Assembly: GCF_001307765.1 (NCBI RefSeq)
Contig: NZ_LKBA01000001.1
Coordinates: 1 to 64,000, forward strand
Source of the DNA: Aliiroseovarius crassostreae
GTDB lineage: Bacteria; Pseudomonadota; Alphaproteobacteria; Rhodobacterales; Rhodobacteraceae
Direction: 5' to 3'
DNA length: 64,000 nt
Within the stretch, counting starts at the first letter, position 1, and the number at the start of each line of letters is the position of its first letter. The notes under the pieces are model-generated. The model ran no database searches. It saw only the letters and a program-made list of their open reading frames with translations, and was not told where the DNA came from. A program made the translations under genes and the position numbers. Below are positions 9,367 to 18,024 of the stretch, in pieces.

Positions 9367-10184
9367 TGAAAATCGGGTTGGTGCAAATGACCTCGGGTGA
9401 GGATATGGGCGCCAACCTGACCTCAACCCGCAATGCCTTGCGCGCGGCGGCGGCAGGTGGGGCCGGGTTTGTGTTGACGCCAGAGGTCACCAACCTGCTT
9501 TCCTCATCGCGCAGAACGCAGGAAGCGCAGATTTCCCACGAAGAAGACTGTGCATTCCTGCATGAAATTCGGGAGGAGGCCCGGGCGCTGGGCATCTGGG
9601 TGTTGCTGGGATCGCTTGCGGTGAAAACCCATGACCCGGACGGGCGGTTTGCCAACCGATCCTTCCTGATTTCGCCGCTTGGCCAGATCACGGCCAGGTA
9701 TGACAAGATCCACATGTTTGATGTCGAGATCAATGCGCAGGAAAGCTATCGCGAAAGTGCCCATTACAGGCCCGGTGAGCAGGCCGTTCTGGCCGAGACG
9801 GATTTCGCGCGGATCGGCATGACGATCTGTTATGATATCCGGTTTCCGCATCTCTACCGGCAATTGGCGCAAAACGGTGCCGAGATCCTGACCGTGCCCG
9901 CTGCCTTTTCCCCGGTAACGGGTGCTGCCCATTGGGAAACGCTGCTGCGCGCGCGGGCGATTGAAACCGGTTGTTTCGTGCTGGCGCCCGCTCAATGTGG
10001 GCAAAATACTGAAAAGCGTGCGACATTTGGACATTCACTGGTGGTTGCGCCCTGGGGGGAAATTCTGGCAGATGGGGGGAAGAAACCCGGCGTCACTCTG
10101 GTCGATATCCACCTGAATGAGGTAAAGCGGGCCCGGGCGCGTGTGCCCTCTTTGACCCATGATCGCAAATATGAAGGCCCCTGA
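9366..10184 (+). CDS. Carbon-nitrogen hydrolase (Nit/omega-amidase family)
   Basis: This 272-residue nitrilase-superfamily enzyme carries the catalytic triad: Glu in LTPEVTNL (about 41), Lys in RYDKIHMFD (about 112), and Cys in GMTICYDIRFPHLYR (about 150). The Nit1/Nit2-like sequence suggests it hydrolyses deaminated glutathione or alpha-keto acid amides, which would suit its place next to glutaredoxin, but the substrate is inferred. The ATG at 9366 overlaps the grxC stop; a GTG three bases earlier is possible. It is followed without a gap by the MarR gene. Confidence 0.87.
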   Translation: MKIGLVQMTSGEDMGANLTSTRNALRAAAAGGAGFVLTPEVTNLLSSSRRTQEAQISHEEDCAFLHEIREEARALGIWVLLGSLAVKTHDPDGRFANRSFLISPLGQITARYDKIHMFDVEINAQESYRESAHYRPGEQAVLAETDFARIGMTICYDIRFPHLYRQLAQNGAEILTVPAAFSPVTGAAHWETLLRARAIETGCFVLAPAQCGQNTEKRATFGHSLVVAPWGEILADGGKKPGVTLVDIHLNEVKRARARVPSLTHDRKYEGP

Positions 10185-10643
10185 ATGTCCGACCAAAGCA
10201 CAAATCAAAGCAGGGATAACCTTTCTGTCGCGCTGTTCAGCGAGATGTTCATGGCTGATCAGCTGGCCCGCAACCGCCTGTCGAAAGCTCTGCCCAAGGG
10301 GATGGAGCTGAGCCATTTCTCTGTTCTGAATCACCTGGCACGGTCAGGGGAAGAGAAAAGTCCGGCGCAGCTGGCCAAGGCGTTCCATGTGACCCGTGGC
10401 GCGATGACCAACACGCTGAACAAGCTCGAATGGGCGGGGCATATCCATATCCGCCCCGACTGGGATGATGCGCGGCGTAAGTTCGTTACCATCTCTCCTG
10501 CCGGGCGGGCGGCGCGGGATGCGGCGCTGCAATCCATCACTCCGATCATTGGCAATATGGTGACAAAAATCGGCAAGGACCGGGTGAAGCAGGCCCTGTC
10601 GGTGCTGCGTGAAATGCGGCAATTGCTGAGTGAGGCGGAATGA
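10185..10643 (+). CDS. MarR family transcriptional regulator
   Basis: The protein has 152 residues with a winged helix-turn-helix: SPAQLAKAFHVTRGAMTNTLNKLEWAGHI (recognition region at about residues 60-90) followed by the wing DDARRKFVTISPAGRAA. The dimerisation helices at both ends are as expected of the family. The ATG immediately follows the amidase stop, so it is the last gene of the comF-grxC-amidase unit. A 7-bp hairpin at 10646-10665 follows but lacks a T-tract. The target genes and ligand are not evident. Confidence 0.88.
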   Translation: MSDQSTNQSRDNLSVALFSEMFMADQLARNRLSKALPKGMELSHFSVLNHLARSGEEKSPAQLAKAFHVTRGAMTNTLNKLEWAGHIHIRPDWDDARRKFVTISPAGRAARDAALQSITPIIGNMVTKIGKDRVKQALSVLREMRQLLSEAE

Positions 10644-10733
10644 CGTCGCTGGCGTTTTCCAGCGATCTCCCCGCGATCTCATGATGCATTTCGGTTGGTG
10701 CGTGTTTGCGACACTGCCCGGTCGCGCAACGCC

Positions 10734-10934
10734 TTAGTCCTTTCCAGCCTTGCGCCGCATGCGCCGGATTGACCGGCTCATAATTTTCTGACGCTCCGCG
10801 ATCGTTTCGTCCAGACTGCGTCGCTTGCGTTCAATCCGTTCTTCCAGAACCAGCAACCGCGCGCGCTCTTCCGGCGTGACATGGTCGCGCCAGGAGCTGT
10901 GGGTGCGGATCAGGTTCTCGGTTTTGTCGCTCAT
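10734..10934 (-). CDS. Small conserved basic coiled-coil protein
   Basis: This 66-residue, highly charged protein is predicted to be almost entirely helical (TPEERARLLVLEERIERKRR, then IAERQKIMSRSIRRMRRKAG). No known catalytic motif is present. Its composition and independent promoter region suggest a real small gene of the kind conserved in Rhodobacterales; the function is unknown. An inverted repeat TGTACAG/CTGTACA lies 17 bases upstream of the start. Confidence 0.6.
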   Translation of the reverse strand: MSDKTENLIRTHSSWRDHVTPEERARLLVLEERIERKRRSLDETIAERQKIMSRSIRRMRRKAGKD

Positions 10935-10950
10935 CTTCTGTGGGTGTATG

Positions 10951-10973
10951 TGTACAGTGAGTGGCGCTGTACA
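10951..10973. promoter_or_regulatory. TGTACAG-N9-CTGTACA inverted repeat
   Basis: A perfect 7-bp inverted repeat with a 9-base spacer lies just upstream of the 66-residue gene and downstream of ubiG. The geometry suits a dimeric regulator's operator. No regulator can be assigned. Confidence 0.4.
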
Positions 10974-11030
10974 GAAAGCAAACAGTTTTACTTGAGTTCA
11001 TGGAAAGCCGTTTGTTTTCAAGTTATTACA

Positions 11031-11777
11031 CTAGTATTTCCTGGGCTTCACACTGGCAGTCACATAATTCACCGACAGGTCCCGATCCGAGATCGACCAT
11101 TGCCAGGAAACCGGGTTGAACACAAACCCCTTGCGGTCCACCACCCGCAACATGCTTTCTGCCAGCAGGTCCTCAAGCTCATCAGGGGTGATGAATTTCG
11201 ACCATTCATGTGTGCCTTTGGGCAGCCAGCGCATCACATGTTCGGCGCCGACGATGGCGACCATGAAACTTTTCGGATTACGGTTGATGGTGGAGCACAG
11301 GAGCAGCCCGCCGGGTTTGAGCAGGTTCTGGCAGGAGATCAGGAACGCCAGCGGATCGGCCACATGTTCGATCACTTCCATATTCAGCACCACGTCGAAC
11401 CGTTCGCCCGCCTCTTCGATCGCTTCGGCGGTGGTGTGGCGATAGTCGATCTCAAGCTCCATCTCTTCCGCATGCGCCCGGGCCACCGGGATATTGCGTT
11501 CGGTGGCATCCGCCCCCACCACATCCGCACCCAGCCGCGCCATCGGTTCCGACAAAAGCCCGCCGCCACAGCCGATATCGAGAATGCGCAGCCCGGCAAA
11601 GGGCTTGTCATCGGACAGGTCCCGGCCAAACTCTGCCGCGATCTGGCTGGTGATGTAATCCAACCGCACCGGGTTCATCATGTGCAGCGGTTTGAACTTA
11701 CCGGTCGGGTCCCACCACTCCGCTGCCATGGCGGCGAATTTCTCCACTTCGGACGGGTCAACAGAGCTCTGGGTCAT
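11031..11777 (-). CDS. ubiG: Ubiquinone biosynthesis O-methyltransferase
   Basis: UbiG performs both O-methylations in ubiquinone synthesis using SAM. The 248-residue protein starts [18 protein letters not shown], the typical UbiG beginning, then [19 protein letters not shown], the SAM loop [21 protein letters not shown], and [14 protein letters not shown]. The start at 11777 is chosen because the upstream in-frame extension lacks homology and runs into the divergent gene's promoter. The gene is divergent from the proline iminopeptidase gene across 29 bases. Confidence 0.96.
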   Translation of the reverse strand: MTQSSVDPSEVEKFAAMAAEWWDPTGKFKPLHMMNPVRLDYITSQIAAEFGRDLSDDKPFAGLRILDIGCGGGLLSEPMARLGADVVGADATERNIPVARAHAEEMELEIDYRHTTAEAIEEAGERFDVVLNMEVIEHVADPLAFLISCQNLLKPGGLLLCSTINRNPKSFMVAIVGAEHVMRWLPKGTHEWSKFITPDELEDLLAESMLRVVDRKGFVFNPVSWQWSISDRDLSVNYVTASVKPRKY

Positions 11778-11806
11778 CTCACGTCTTTCTGATAGCAGGG
11801 GCCTGA

Positions 11807-12814
11807 ATGGCGTTATATAGTATTTCCATGGACAAGGCCGCAGGAAAAAACAGCACAGCCGGAGGGCTGTATCCCCCGATTGAACCATATGATCGGCATA
11901 TGCTGGATGTGGGGGATGGTCACAAGCTTTATGTTGAGCAAAGCGGCAATCCGCAGGGGATGCCGGTGGTGGTGTTTCACGGTGGACCGGGGGGTGGCAG
12001 CTCCCCTCAGATGCGCCGGTTTTTTGACCCGAATGCCTATCGGATTGTCCTGTTTGACCAGCGCGGATGTGGCCGGTCGCGCCCGCATGCCGAGATTGAC
12101 GCCAACACCACCTGGCATCTGGTGGCTGATATCGAGCATATCCGCCTGACCCTTGGCATTGATCGCTGGATTATTTTTGGCGGCAGCTGGGGCGCAACGC
12201 TTGCGCTGATCTATGCGCAGGCCCATCCGTCACGGGTGGCGTGGCTGGTGTTGCGCGGGGTGTTTCTGGCGCGCAAGGCTGAGCTGGATTGGTTTTATGG
12301 GGGTGGCGCGGGGCGGTTCTGGCCTGAGCTGTGGGATGACTTCACGGCGATGGTGCCGCCTGACGAACATGAGGATCTGATTGCTGCCTACAACCGCCGC
12401 CTGTTTTGCGGCGATTACGCGCAGGAGGTGCGGTTTGCCAAGGCCTGGGCCGGGTGGGAAAACGCACTTGCCTCGATCCAGAACCGGGGCCACATGGTGG
12501 ATGCGCCGGCAGATTACGCCCGTGCCTTTGCCCGGCTTGAAAACCACTATTTCGCCAATGGGGCCTGGCTGGAAGAGGGGCAGATCCTGCGCCATATGCC
12601 AAAGATTGCCCATGTGCCCGGCACGATTGTGCAGGGGCGTCATGACATGATCTGTCCGCCCGTATCGGCTTATGAATTGCACAAACGCTGGCCCAGCTCG
12701 ACCCTGCGCATGATCCATCTGGCCGGGCACGCGCTGTCAGAGCGTGGGATCACGGATGAGCTGACTTACACGATGGACAAGCTGGCGCGCCAACGCGACA
12801 CGCTGGGTGTCTGA
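11807..12814 (+). CDS. pip: Proline iminopeptidase
   Basis: This alpha/beta hydrolase of peptidase family S33 releases N-terminal proline from peptides. The 335-residue protein has the oxyanion motif [14 protein letters not shown], the family signature [12 protein letters not shown], the nucleophile elbow [17 protein letters not shown] (Ser at about 130), Asp in [11 protein letters not shown] and His in LAGHALSE. The ATG at 11807 has an AGGGG ribosome site; ATG at 11828 is an alternative. It is probably a cytoplasmic peptide-recycling enzyme. Confidence 0.93.
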   Translation: MALYSISMDKAAGKNSTAGGLYPPIEPYDRHMLDVGDGHKLYVEQSGNPQGMPVVVFHGGPGGGSSPQMRRFFDPNAYRIVLFDQRGCGRSRPHAEIDANTTWHLVADIEHIRLTLGIDRWIIFGGSWGATLALIYAQAHPSRVAWLVLRGVFLARKAELDWFYGGGAGRFWPELWDDFTAMVPPDEHEDLIAAYNRRLFCGDYAQEVRFAKAWAGWENALASIQNRGHMVDAPADYARAFARLENHYFANGAWLEEGQILRHMPKIAHVPGTIVQGRHDMICPPVSAYELHKRWPSSTLRMIHLAGHALSERGITDELTYTMDKLARQRDTLGV

Positions 12815-12925
12815 CGCTGGCTTTGGTGCGCCCGCGCAGGCCATTCTGTGCGCCCTGCCCTATTGTGCAAATCCGCCTCTCTGCGCAGACTGGTGGGGCA
12901 GCCAATCTGGATGGGAGGAGAGACC

Positions 12926-13119
12926 ATGGCAGATCAGCCCAAAATCGAGGCACGTGACAACGGCCCCTTGTGGCCAAGGGTCTCAGCAGCCTGGAAACCG
13001 CAGCCGGTCAGGCGGAAGAATGCAAGCCGGTCATGGGCCTCTGCCGTTGTGGCCTGTCGGGCAACAAACCCTTCTGTGACGGGTCGCACCGCGACGCGGG
13101 GTGGAAAAGCGATGACTGA
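12926..13119 (+). pseudogene. CDGSH iron-sulfur protein gene, one-base frameshift
   Basis: A strong GGAGGAGAGACC ribosome site precedes ATG 12926, giving [15 protein letters not shown], the usual start of small CDGSH proteins. The rest of the family sequence ([18 protein letters not shown] then [20 protein letters not shown], ending at TGA 13117-13119) lies in a different frame. Restoring one C in the run CCCC at 12964-12967 would rejoin them. The [2Fe-2S] ligands C, C, C, H of CRCG...PFCDGSH are all intact. The break is therefore either a recent inactivating mutation or a sequencing error. A GTG at 12970 could start a shorter 49-residue product that keeps the cluster motif. Confidence 0.8.
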
Positions 13120-13160
13120 CACCCATCTCCTCTGCAAATTGCATTTGCAGCTTGATTAAA

Positions 13161-13268
13161 GCGTTTCGACTTATTGTTGGGTCACCACAATAGGTCGAAA
13201 CGCCCACTACATATAATTGTTTCGCGCGTTTCGAGTTCACGCTGTGGCTCAACGTAAACTCGAAACGC
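13161..13268. repeat. Paired-hairpin repeat, copy B (best conserved)
   Basis: The first palindrome is 13161-13203: GCGTTTCGAC/GTCGAAACGC pair over 10 bp, and TATTGT/ACAATA pair further in. The second is 13226-13268: GCGTTTCGAGTT/AACTCGAAACGC pair over 12 bp. Both are 43 bases and are separated by 22 bases. AAA precedes and TTT follows the pair. It ends 9 bases before the ribosome site of the next gene. Confidence 0.8.
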
Positions 13269-13284
13269 TTTAAAGGAGAGGCGC

Positions 13285-13899
13285 ATGATCGCGGCGGATA
13301 AATTCTGGAACAAGGTTGCCGAGAAGTATTCTCGCGATCAGATCAAGGATATGGCGAGCTATGAATACAAGCTGGCCAAGACGCAGGAACATATGCGGCC
13401 GGACATGAAGGTGCTGGAATTTGCCTGCGGCACCGGGTCGACCGCGCTGATCCATGCGCCCCATGTGGCCGAATATCACGCAGTGGACCTGTCGTCCGAG
13501 ATGATCCGTATCGCGCGGGCCAAGGATGGCGCGGACAAGATCAGGTTTGAGGTGGGCGATTTCACCACCATGGCGCTGGAGCCGGAAAGCGTGGACATGG
13601 TGCAGGGCCATTCGATCCTGCACCTGCTGGACGATCCTGCCGCCGCGATCCGCAAAGCCTATGACACGTTGAAACCCGGCGGGGTGCTTGTCACCTCCAC
13701 CGCCTGCCTGGGCAAGCTGTGGTGGCTGAAACTGGCCCTGCCGATTGCGCAGATGCTGGGCAAAGCACCCTCCGTGACATGGTTCACCGAAGACGCCCTG
13801 CGCCAGATGATGCGGGACGCGGGGTTTGAGATTGTCGAAGACTGGAAACCCGAAGGGGGCATTACCGCACTATTTCTGATCGCGAAGAAGCTGGGGTGA
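13285..13899 (+). CDS. Class I SAM-dependent methyltransferase
   Basis: This 204-residue methyltransferase has a UbiE/COQ5-type core: KVLEFACGTGSTALIHA (SAM loop at about 44), AVDLSSEMIRIAR, FEVGDFTTM, MVQGHSILHLLDDP and LKPGGVLVTST. It starts behind an AAAGGAG site directly after a paired-hairpin repeat. There is no indication of substrate; the C-terminal segment FTEDALRQMMRDAGFEIVED is typical of small-molecule methyltransferases. Confidence 0.85.
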   Translation: MIAADKFWNKVAEKYSRDQIKDMASYEYKLAKTQEHMRPDMKVLEFACGTGSTALIHAPHVAEYHAVDLSSEMIRIARAKDGADKIRFEVGDFTTMALEPESVDMVQGHSILHLLDDPAAAIRKAYDTLKPGGVLVTSTACLGKLWWLKLALPIAQMLGKAPSVTWFTEDALRQMMRDAGFEIVEDWKPEGGITALFLIAKKLG

Positions 13900-13906
13900 C
13901 GAGCGA

Positions 13907-13939
13907 TATCGGCCTTTTCTATCTTTAAGAAAGCCGATA
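13907..13939. terminator. Hairpin between methyltransferase and RhuM genes
   Basis: TATCGGC (13907-13913) pairs with GCCGATA (13933-13939), extended inside by TTTTC/GAAA. It lacks a clear T-tract after the stem, so it could be a weak terminator of the upstream gene or an operator of the RhuM gene, whose start is 35 bases on. Confidence 0.4.
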
Positions 13940-13973
13940 ATGTTCACTTAAAGTTCCTTAGGAGTTTCATCGT

Positions 13974-14999
13974 ATGACCACCCCGGATGAGCCAATTCGC
14001 CTTGTTGAGGATGAAGGCACCGGAGACCGGTTTCTGGTTTTTGGAACGGATAAGGGTATTCAGCTTGATATCCGTTTCGAAGGCGAAACCCTGTGGATGA
14101 CGCAGGCGCAAATTGCGGAGTTGTTTGGTCGGGATCAGTCGGTGATTTCTCGTCACATTATCAATGTGTTCGAGGAGGGTGAGCTTGATGAACAGACTTC
14201 TATGCAAAAAATGCATAGAAGTCTGGGGCGTCCAGCGACGATCTATAATTTGGACCTTGTCATTTCAGTTGGTTACCGAGTGTCCTCTGCTCAGGCGACC
14301 CTATTCCGGCGCTGGGCCACGGGCATCTTGGTGCAATATGCCAAGAAGGGTTTTGTGGTTGATGCTCGCCGTTTGAAAGATCCTGAAAACACGGATCGCC
14401 TGAAAGAACTGCGCGAAATCATTCGGGACATTCGTTCGGATGAGGCCAATGTTTATCGAGAACTTAAGCAGATCTGCGCGATGTGCTCTGATTACGAGGC
14501 TGGATCTGCAAAATGGGTCGAATTCTACAAAAATACCCAAGCCAAACTGATCAATGCCGTGGTGTCGCATACGCCTGCAGAGGTCATTATGGATCGCGCA
14601 GACGCAGATCATCCAAATATGGGGCTGACCCATTGGACACATGACAATATTCGCAAGTCCGATGTAACCGTGTCCAAGAACTATTTGGCGGAGGCGGAGC
14701 TTAAAGAGCTGAACCGCCTGACCACAATCTTGTTGGATATTTTTGAGGACCAAGTTGACCTTGGCCGCTTGGTTTCCATGGATGATGCAGAGGTGCTTTT
14801 GGTTAATCAGCTTAAAAATCTGGGGCGTGTGGTGTTGCGTGGTGGTGGTTCCGTCAGCAAGCAAAGTGCGGATGCGCATGCCCATCGGGAATATGCCAAG
14901 TACAAAGAGGTGAAAAAGCTGGCGCGTCACAAAAAGGCTGATAAAGAGATTGCAGAACTTTCCAAGGAGGCAAAGCGGCTTCCCCGTACGAAACGTTGA
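13974..14999 (+). CDS. RhuM family protein
   Basis: The 341-residue protein matches the RhuM (virulence RhuM, Bro-N-like) family. The N-terminal DNA-binding-like segment LWMTQAQIAELFGRDQSVIS (residues about 40-60) is followed by HIINVFEEGELDE, IYNLDLVISVGYRVSS and FRRWATGILVQYAKKGFVVD. The C-terminal part is helical and ends very basic (KEAKRLPRTKR). RhuM proteins are often found on genomic islands next to restriction or mobile genes, and their function is unknown. The gene is visibly less GC-rich than its neighbours and separates a housekeeping methyltransferase from rimP, which suggests acquisition by transfer. A TTAGGAG site precedes the ATG. Confidence 0.85.
   Translation: MTTPDEPIRLVEDEGTGDRFLVFGTDKGIQLDIRFEGETLWMTQAQIAELFGRDQSVISRHIINVFEEGELDEQTSMQKMHRSLGRPATIYNLDLVISVGYRVSSAQATLFRRWATGILVQYAKKGFVVDARRLKDPENTDRLKELREIIRDIRSDEANVYRELKQICAMCSDYEAGSAKWVEFYKNTQAKLINAVVSHTPAEVIMDRADADHPNMGLTHWTHDNIRKSDVTVSKNYLAEAELKELNRLTTILLDIFEDQVDLGRLVSMDDAEVLLVNQLKNLGRVVLRGGGSVSKQSADAHAHREYAKYKEVKKLARHKKADKEIAELSKEAKRLPRTKR
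14193..14225. repeat. Perfect 14-bp hairpin inside the RhuM gene
   Basis: CAGACTTCTATGCA (14193-14206) and TGCATAGAAGTCTG (14212-14225) are perfectly complementary around an AAAAA loop. It encodes the TSMQKMHRSL segment. A stem this perfect within coding sequence is unexpected. Confidence 0.8.
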
Positions 15000-15088
15000 C
15001 CCCCCTTGCATTTCCCGCCAATCCCGCCTATATCCCAATTCAACAGCGGCGCGTCGGGGTCCAAACTCGAAGCTCCACCGGTAAGACG

Positions 15089-15118
15089 AACGGGCCTGCT
15101 GGCCCGTTTTTTGTTTTT
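15089..15118 (+). terminator. Rho-independent terminator or attenuator before rimP
   Basis: AACGGGCC/GGCCCGTT form an 8-bp stem with a TGCT loop (15089-15108), followed by six T, a G and five T. It stands 41 bases before the rimP start, so besides ending RhuM transcription it could act as an attenuator of the rimP-nusA-infB operon. Confidence 0.85.
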
Positions 15119-15158
15119 GGGGGATTGGTATCCCGATGACCCCCGATAGGAGAATACA

Positions 15159-15743
15159 GTGACCGAACTGGTTGCCAAAACCGCAATGGATCAGCGCCTC
15201 GCCGGCATCGTCGGCCCGGTGATCGAAGGCATGGGATTTGAACTGGTGCGCCTGCGTCTGCAGGGCGGCAATACGCCGATGCTGCAGATCATGGCCCAGC
15301 GTCCCGATGGCGGGATCGAGGTGGATGAATGCGCCGAGATCTCAACCGCGATCAGCGCCGTGCTCGACGTGGAAGACCCGATCGAGGATAATTATACGCT
15401 TGAGGTCGGATCCCCCGGCATCGACCGCCCGCTGACCCGGCTCAAGGATTTCGACGCCTGGCAGGATTACACCGCCAAGATCGAAACCACCGAACTGATC
15501 GACGGGCGCAAGCGCTTTAGGGGCACCCTGATGGGCACCGAAGGCAATGAAGTGCTGATCGAAATTGAAAACCAGGGCGAGATGGTCACCATCGGCCTTG
15601 ACTTTGACTGGCTGGCGGAGGCCAAGCTGATCATGACCGATGAGCTCATCCGTGATGTGCTGCGTGCGCGCAAGGATGCGGGCCAGATCGACGAAGCCCA
15701 ATTTGACGAAATTCAGGAAATCACCGGTTCCGAGGAGGACTGA
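15159..15743 (+). CDS. rimP: Ribosome maturation factor RimP
   Basis: RimP is needed for 30S subunit maturation. The 194-residue protein begins at GTG 15159 behind TAGGAGAATACA. It shows the family sequences [39 protein letters not shown], and [20 protein letters not shown], then the C-terminal SH3-like domain ([20 protein letters not shown]). The acidic C-terminal tail is longer than in E. coli (about 150 residues). First gene of the rimP-nusA-ylxR-infB operon, with nusA starting 3 bases after its stop. Confidence 0.96.
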   Translation: MTELVAKTAMDQRLAGIVGPVIEGMGFELVRLRLQGGNTPMLQIMAQRPDGGIEVDECAEISTAISAVLDVEDPIEDNYTLEVGSPGIDRPLTRLKDFDAWQDYTAKIETTELIDGRKRFRGTLMGTEGNEVLIEIENQGEMVTIGLDFDWLAEAKLIMTDELIRDVLRARKDAGQIDEAQFDEIQEITGSEED

Positions 15744-15745
15744 CC

Positions 15746-17362
15746 ATGGCAATCACGTCTGCCAACCAGCTTGAACTGCTGCAAACCGCCGAGGCCGTGG
15801 CCCGCGAAAAGATGATCGACCCGGCGCTGGTGATCGAAGCGATGGAAGAAAGCCTCGCACGGGCCGCCAAATCGCGTTACGGCGCGGAAATGGACATCCG
15901 CGTGTCGATCGACCGCAAGACTGGCCGCGCCACCTTTACCCGCGTGCGCACCGTTGTGGCGGATGAGGAGCTGGAGAATTACCAGGCCGAACTTACCGTC
16001 GATCAGGCCAAGCAATACATGGAAAACCCGCAGGTGGGCGACGTGTATTCGGAAGAGGTTCCGCCGGTTGAGATGGGCCGCATCGCCGCCCAGTCCGCCA
16101 AGCAGGTGATCTTGCAGAAAGTGCGCGAAGCGGAACGCGATCGTCAGTTCGAAGAATTCAAAGACCGCGTTGGCACCATCATCAATGGTCAGGTCAAACG
16201 CGAAGAATATGGCAATGTCATTGTCGACGTGGGCACCGGCGAAGCGATCCTGCGCCGCAATGAAAAGATCGGTCGTGAAAGCTATCGCCCGAATGACCGC
16301 ATTCGTTGCTATGTCAAGGATGTGCGCCGCGAAACCCGTGGTCCGCAGATCTTCCTGTCGCGCACCGCGCCGGAATTCATGGCTGAGCTCTTCAAGATGG
16401 AAGTGCCGGAAATTTATGACGGCGTGATCGAAATCAAGGCCGTGGCCCGTGACCCCGGTTCGCGCGCCAAAATCGCCGTGATCTCCTATGACAGCGGCAT
16501 TGATCCGGTGGGGGCCTGTGTTGGTATGCGCGGCTCGCGCGTGCAGGCGGTTGTGAACGAGCTGCAGGGTGAAAAAATCGACATCATCCCGTGGAACGAA
16601 GATCAGCCGACCTTCCTTGTGAACGCGCTGCAACCGGCCGAAGTGTCGAAAGTGGTGCTGGATGAAGAAGCCGGGAAGATCGAAGTTGTTGTGCCGGATG
16701 AGCAACTGTCGCTGGCCATTGGCCGCCGCGGTCAGAACGTGCGTCTGGCGTCCCAGCTGACCAACCTCGATATCGACATCATGACCGAGGCAGAAGAGAG
16801 CGAGCGCCGCCAGAAGGAGTTTGCCTCCCGCACTGCGCTCTTCATGGATACCCTGGATCTGGACGAGTTCTTTGCCCAGCTTCTGGTGGCTGAAGGCTTC
16901 ACCAACCTCGAAGAGGTCGGCTATGTCGAGCTGGATGAACTGCTGGTCATTGACGGCGTTGATGAAGGCACCGCACAGGAATTGCAGGCCCGCGCCCGTG
17001 ATTATCTGGAAGCTCAGGCTGCCAAGGCCCTCGAAAACGCCCGCGCGATGGGGGCTGAGGACAGCCTGATTGCATTCGAAGGTCTGACCGCGCAGATGGT
17101 TGAGGCCCTGGCAGAAGACGGTGTGAAGTCGCTGGAAGATTTCGCAACCTGCGCTGACTGGGAACTGGCCGGTGGTTGGACCACCGTGGATGGCCAGCGC
17201 GTAAAGGATGATGGCTCGCTTGAGAAATTCGGCATCTCGTTGGAAGAGGCACAGGATATGGTCATGACCGCCCGCGTCATGCTGGGCTGGGTGGACCCGG
17301 AGGAACTGTTGCCCGAAGCCGAGGAAGGTGACGAGGAAACCACCGAGGAGTCTGAGGCCTGA
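15746..17362 (+). CDS. nusA: Transcription termination/antitermination factor NusA
   Basis: NusA binds RNA polymerase and nascent RNA, modulating pausing, termination and antitermination. The 538-residue protein has the N-terminal RNAP-binding domain (1-130), an S1 domain at about 135-200 (GTIINGQVKREEYGNVIVDV), KH domains at about 230-345 (AVISYDSGIDPVGACVGMRG, LSLAIGRRGQNVRLASQL), two C-terminal acidic helix-hairpin-helix repeats (LLVAEGFTNLEEVGYVELDE and MVEALAEDGVKSLEDFA), and a Glu-rich tail. The architecture matches alphaproteobacterial NusA. GGAGGACTGACC precedes the ATG. Confidence 0.97.
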   Translation: MAITSANQLELLQTAEAVAREKMIDPALVIEAMEESLARAAKSRYGAEMDIRVSIDRKTGRATFTRVRTVVADEELENYQAELTVDQAKQYMENPQVGDVYSEEVPPVEMGRIAAQSAKQVILQKVREAERDRQFEEFKDRVGTIINGQVKREEYGNVIVDVGTGEAILRRNEKIGRESYRPNDRIRCYVKDVRRETRGPQIFLSRTAPEFMAELFKMEVPEIYDGVIEIKAVARDPGSRAKIAVISYDSGIDPVGACVGMRGSRVQAVVNELQGEKIDIIPWNEDQPTFLVNALQPAEVSKVVLDEEAGKIEVVVPDEQLSLAIGRRGQNVRLASQLTNLDIDIMTEAEESERRQKEFASRTALFMDTLDLDEFFAQLLVAEGFTNLEEVGYVELDELLVIDGVDEGTAQELQARARDYLEAQAAKALENARAMGAEDSLIAFEGLTAQMVEALAEDGVKSLEDFATCADWELAGGWTTVDGQRVKDDGSLEKFGISLEEAQDMVMTARVMLGWVDPEELLPEAEEGDEETTEESEA

Positions 17363-17385
17363 TTTCAGGTCTCAGAGGTCGGCGC

Positions 17386-18024
17386 ATGACGCGCGGTGGA
17401 TCAAAATCGCGGCCCCAGGAGCCGGAACGCAAGTGCATCGCCACGGGCGAAAGCCAGCCAAAAGCGGGGCTGATCCGCTTTGTGGTGGGGCCTGACGGCA
17501 TGGTGGTGCCTGACCTTCTGGGCAAGCTGCCCGGGCGGGGCATTTATGTGGCTGCCAACCGGGCGGCCATTGCCACGGCGATCAAGAAAGGGCTGTTTTC
17601 GCGCGCTGCGCGCCAGCCCGTGACGGTGCCGGATGGGCTCCTGGATCTGCTCGAAAAGGGCTATGCCGACCGGGTGGTCCATCTGATCGCCATGGCGCGC
17701 AAAGCAGGTCAGGCGGTGGCCGGATATGAAAAGGTCAAGGACTGGCTGGCCAAAGATGAGGCCAAGGTTCTGATCCAGGCAATTGACGGGTCCGACCGTC
17801 AGAAATCGAAATTACGCCCCCCACGGGAGCGTGACCGTTACATCAACTGCCTGACCGGGGATGAGCTCGGATTGGCGTTTGGACGGGAAAATGTGATACA
17901 TGGTGCTCTTGCTGCTGGTGGTTTGGCCTCTCGTGTTGTAGAGGAAGCCAAGAAATTGACAGCCATGCGGGCGCTAGACAGCGGCGGTGACAAGGGTCAC
18001 CGGAAAGGTACGAAGACCAGATGA
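17386..18024 (+). CDS. YlxR (DUF448) plus L7Ae-like RNA-binding protein
   Basis: The 212-residue protein has two domains. Residues about 10-90 are a YlxR/DUF448 domain ([40 protein letters not shown]) and residues about 95-195 are an L7Ae/YlxQ-like domain ([45 protein letters not shown]). In Bacillus these are separate genes ylxR and ylxQ between nusA and infB; alphaproteobacteria commonly carry them fused. It is presumably a nucleoid- or RNA-associated factor. Its stop overlaps the infB start. Confidence 0.9.
   Translation: MTRGGSKSRPQEPERKCIATGESQPKAGLIRFVVGPDGMVVPDLLGKLPGRGIYVAANRAAIATAIKKGLFSRAARQPVTVPDGLLDLLEKGYADRVVHLIAMARKAGQAVAGYEKVKDWLAKDEAKVLIQAIDGSDRQKSKLRPPRERDRYINCLTGDELGLAFGRENVIHGALAAGGLASRVVEEAKKLTAMRALDSGGDKGHRKGTKTR

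Noticed and set aside
12964-12970. Programmed ribosomal frameshift in the CDGSH gene
   Set aside because: The site is not a canonical X_XXY_YYZ slippery heptamer and no stimulatory structure is obvious; simple base loss is the more economical explanation.
15001-15088. Possible tRNA upstream of rimP (as metY in E. coli)
   Set aside because: No acceptor stem, anticodon arm or T-loop consensus could be folded from the sequence.
15713-16705. Histidine/Phe-rich 330-codon frame antisense to nusA
   Set aside because: It mirrors nusA codon bias; composition is typical of antisense translation of acidic proteins.
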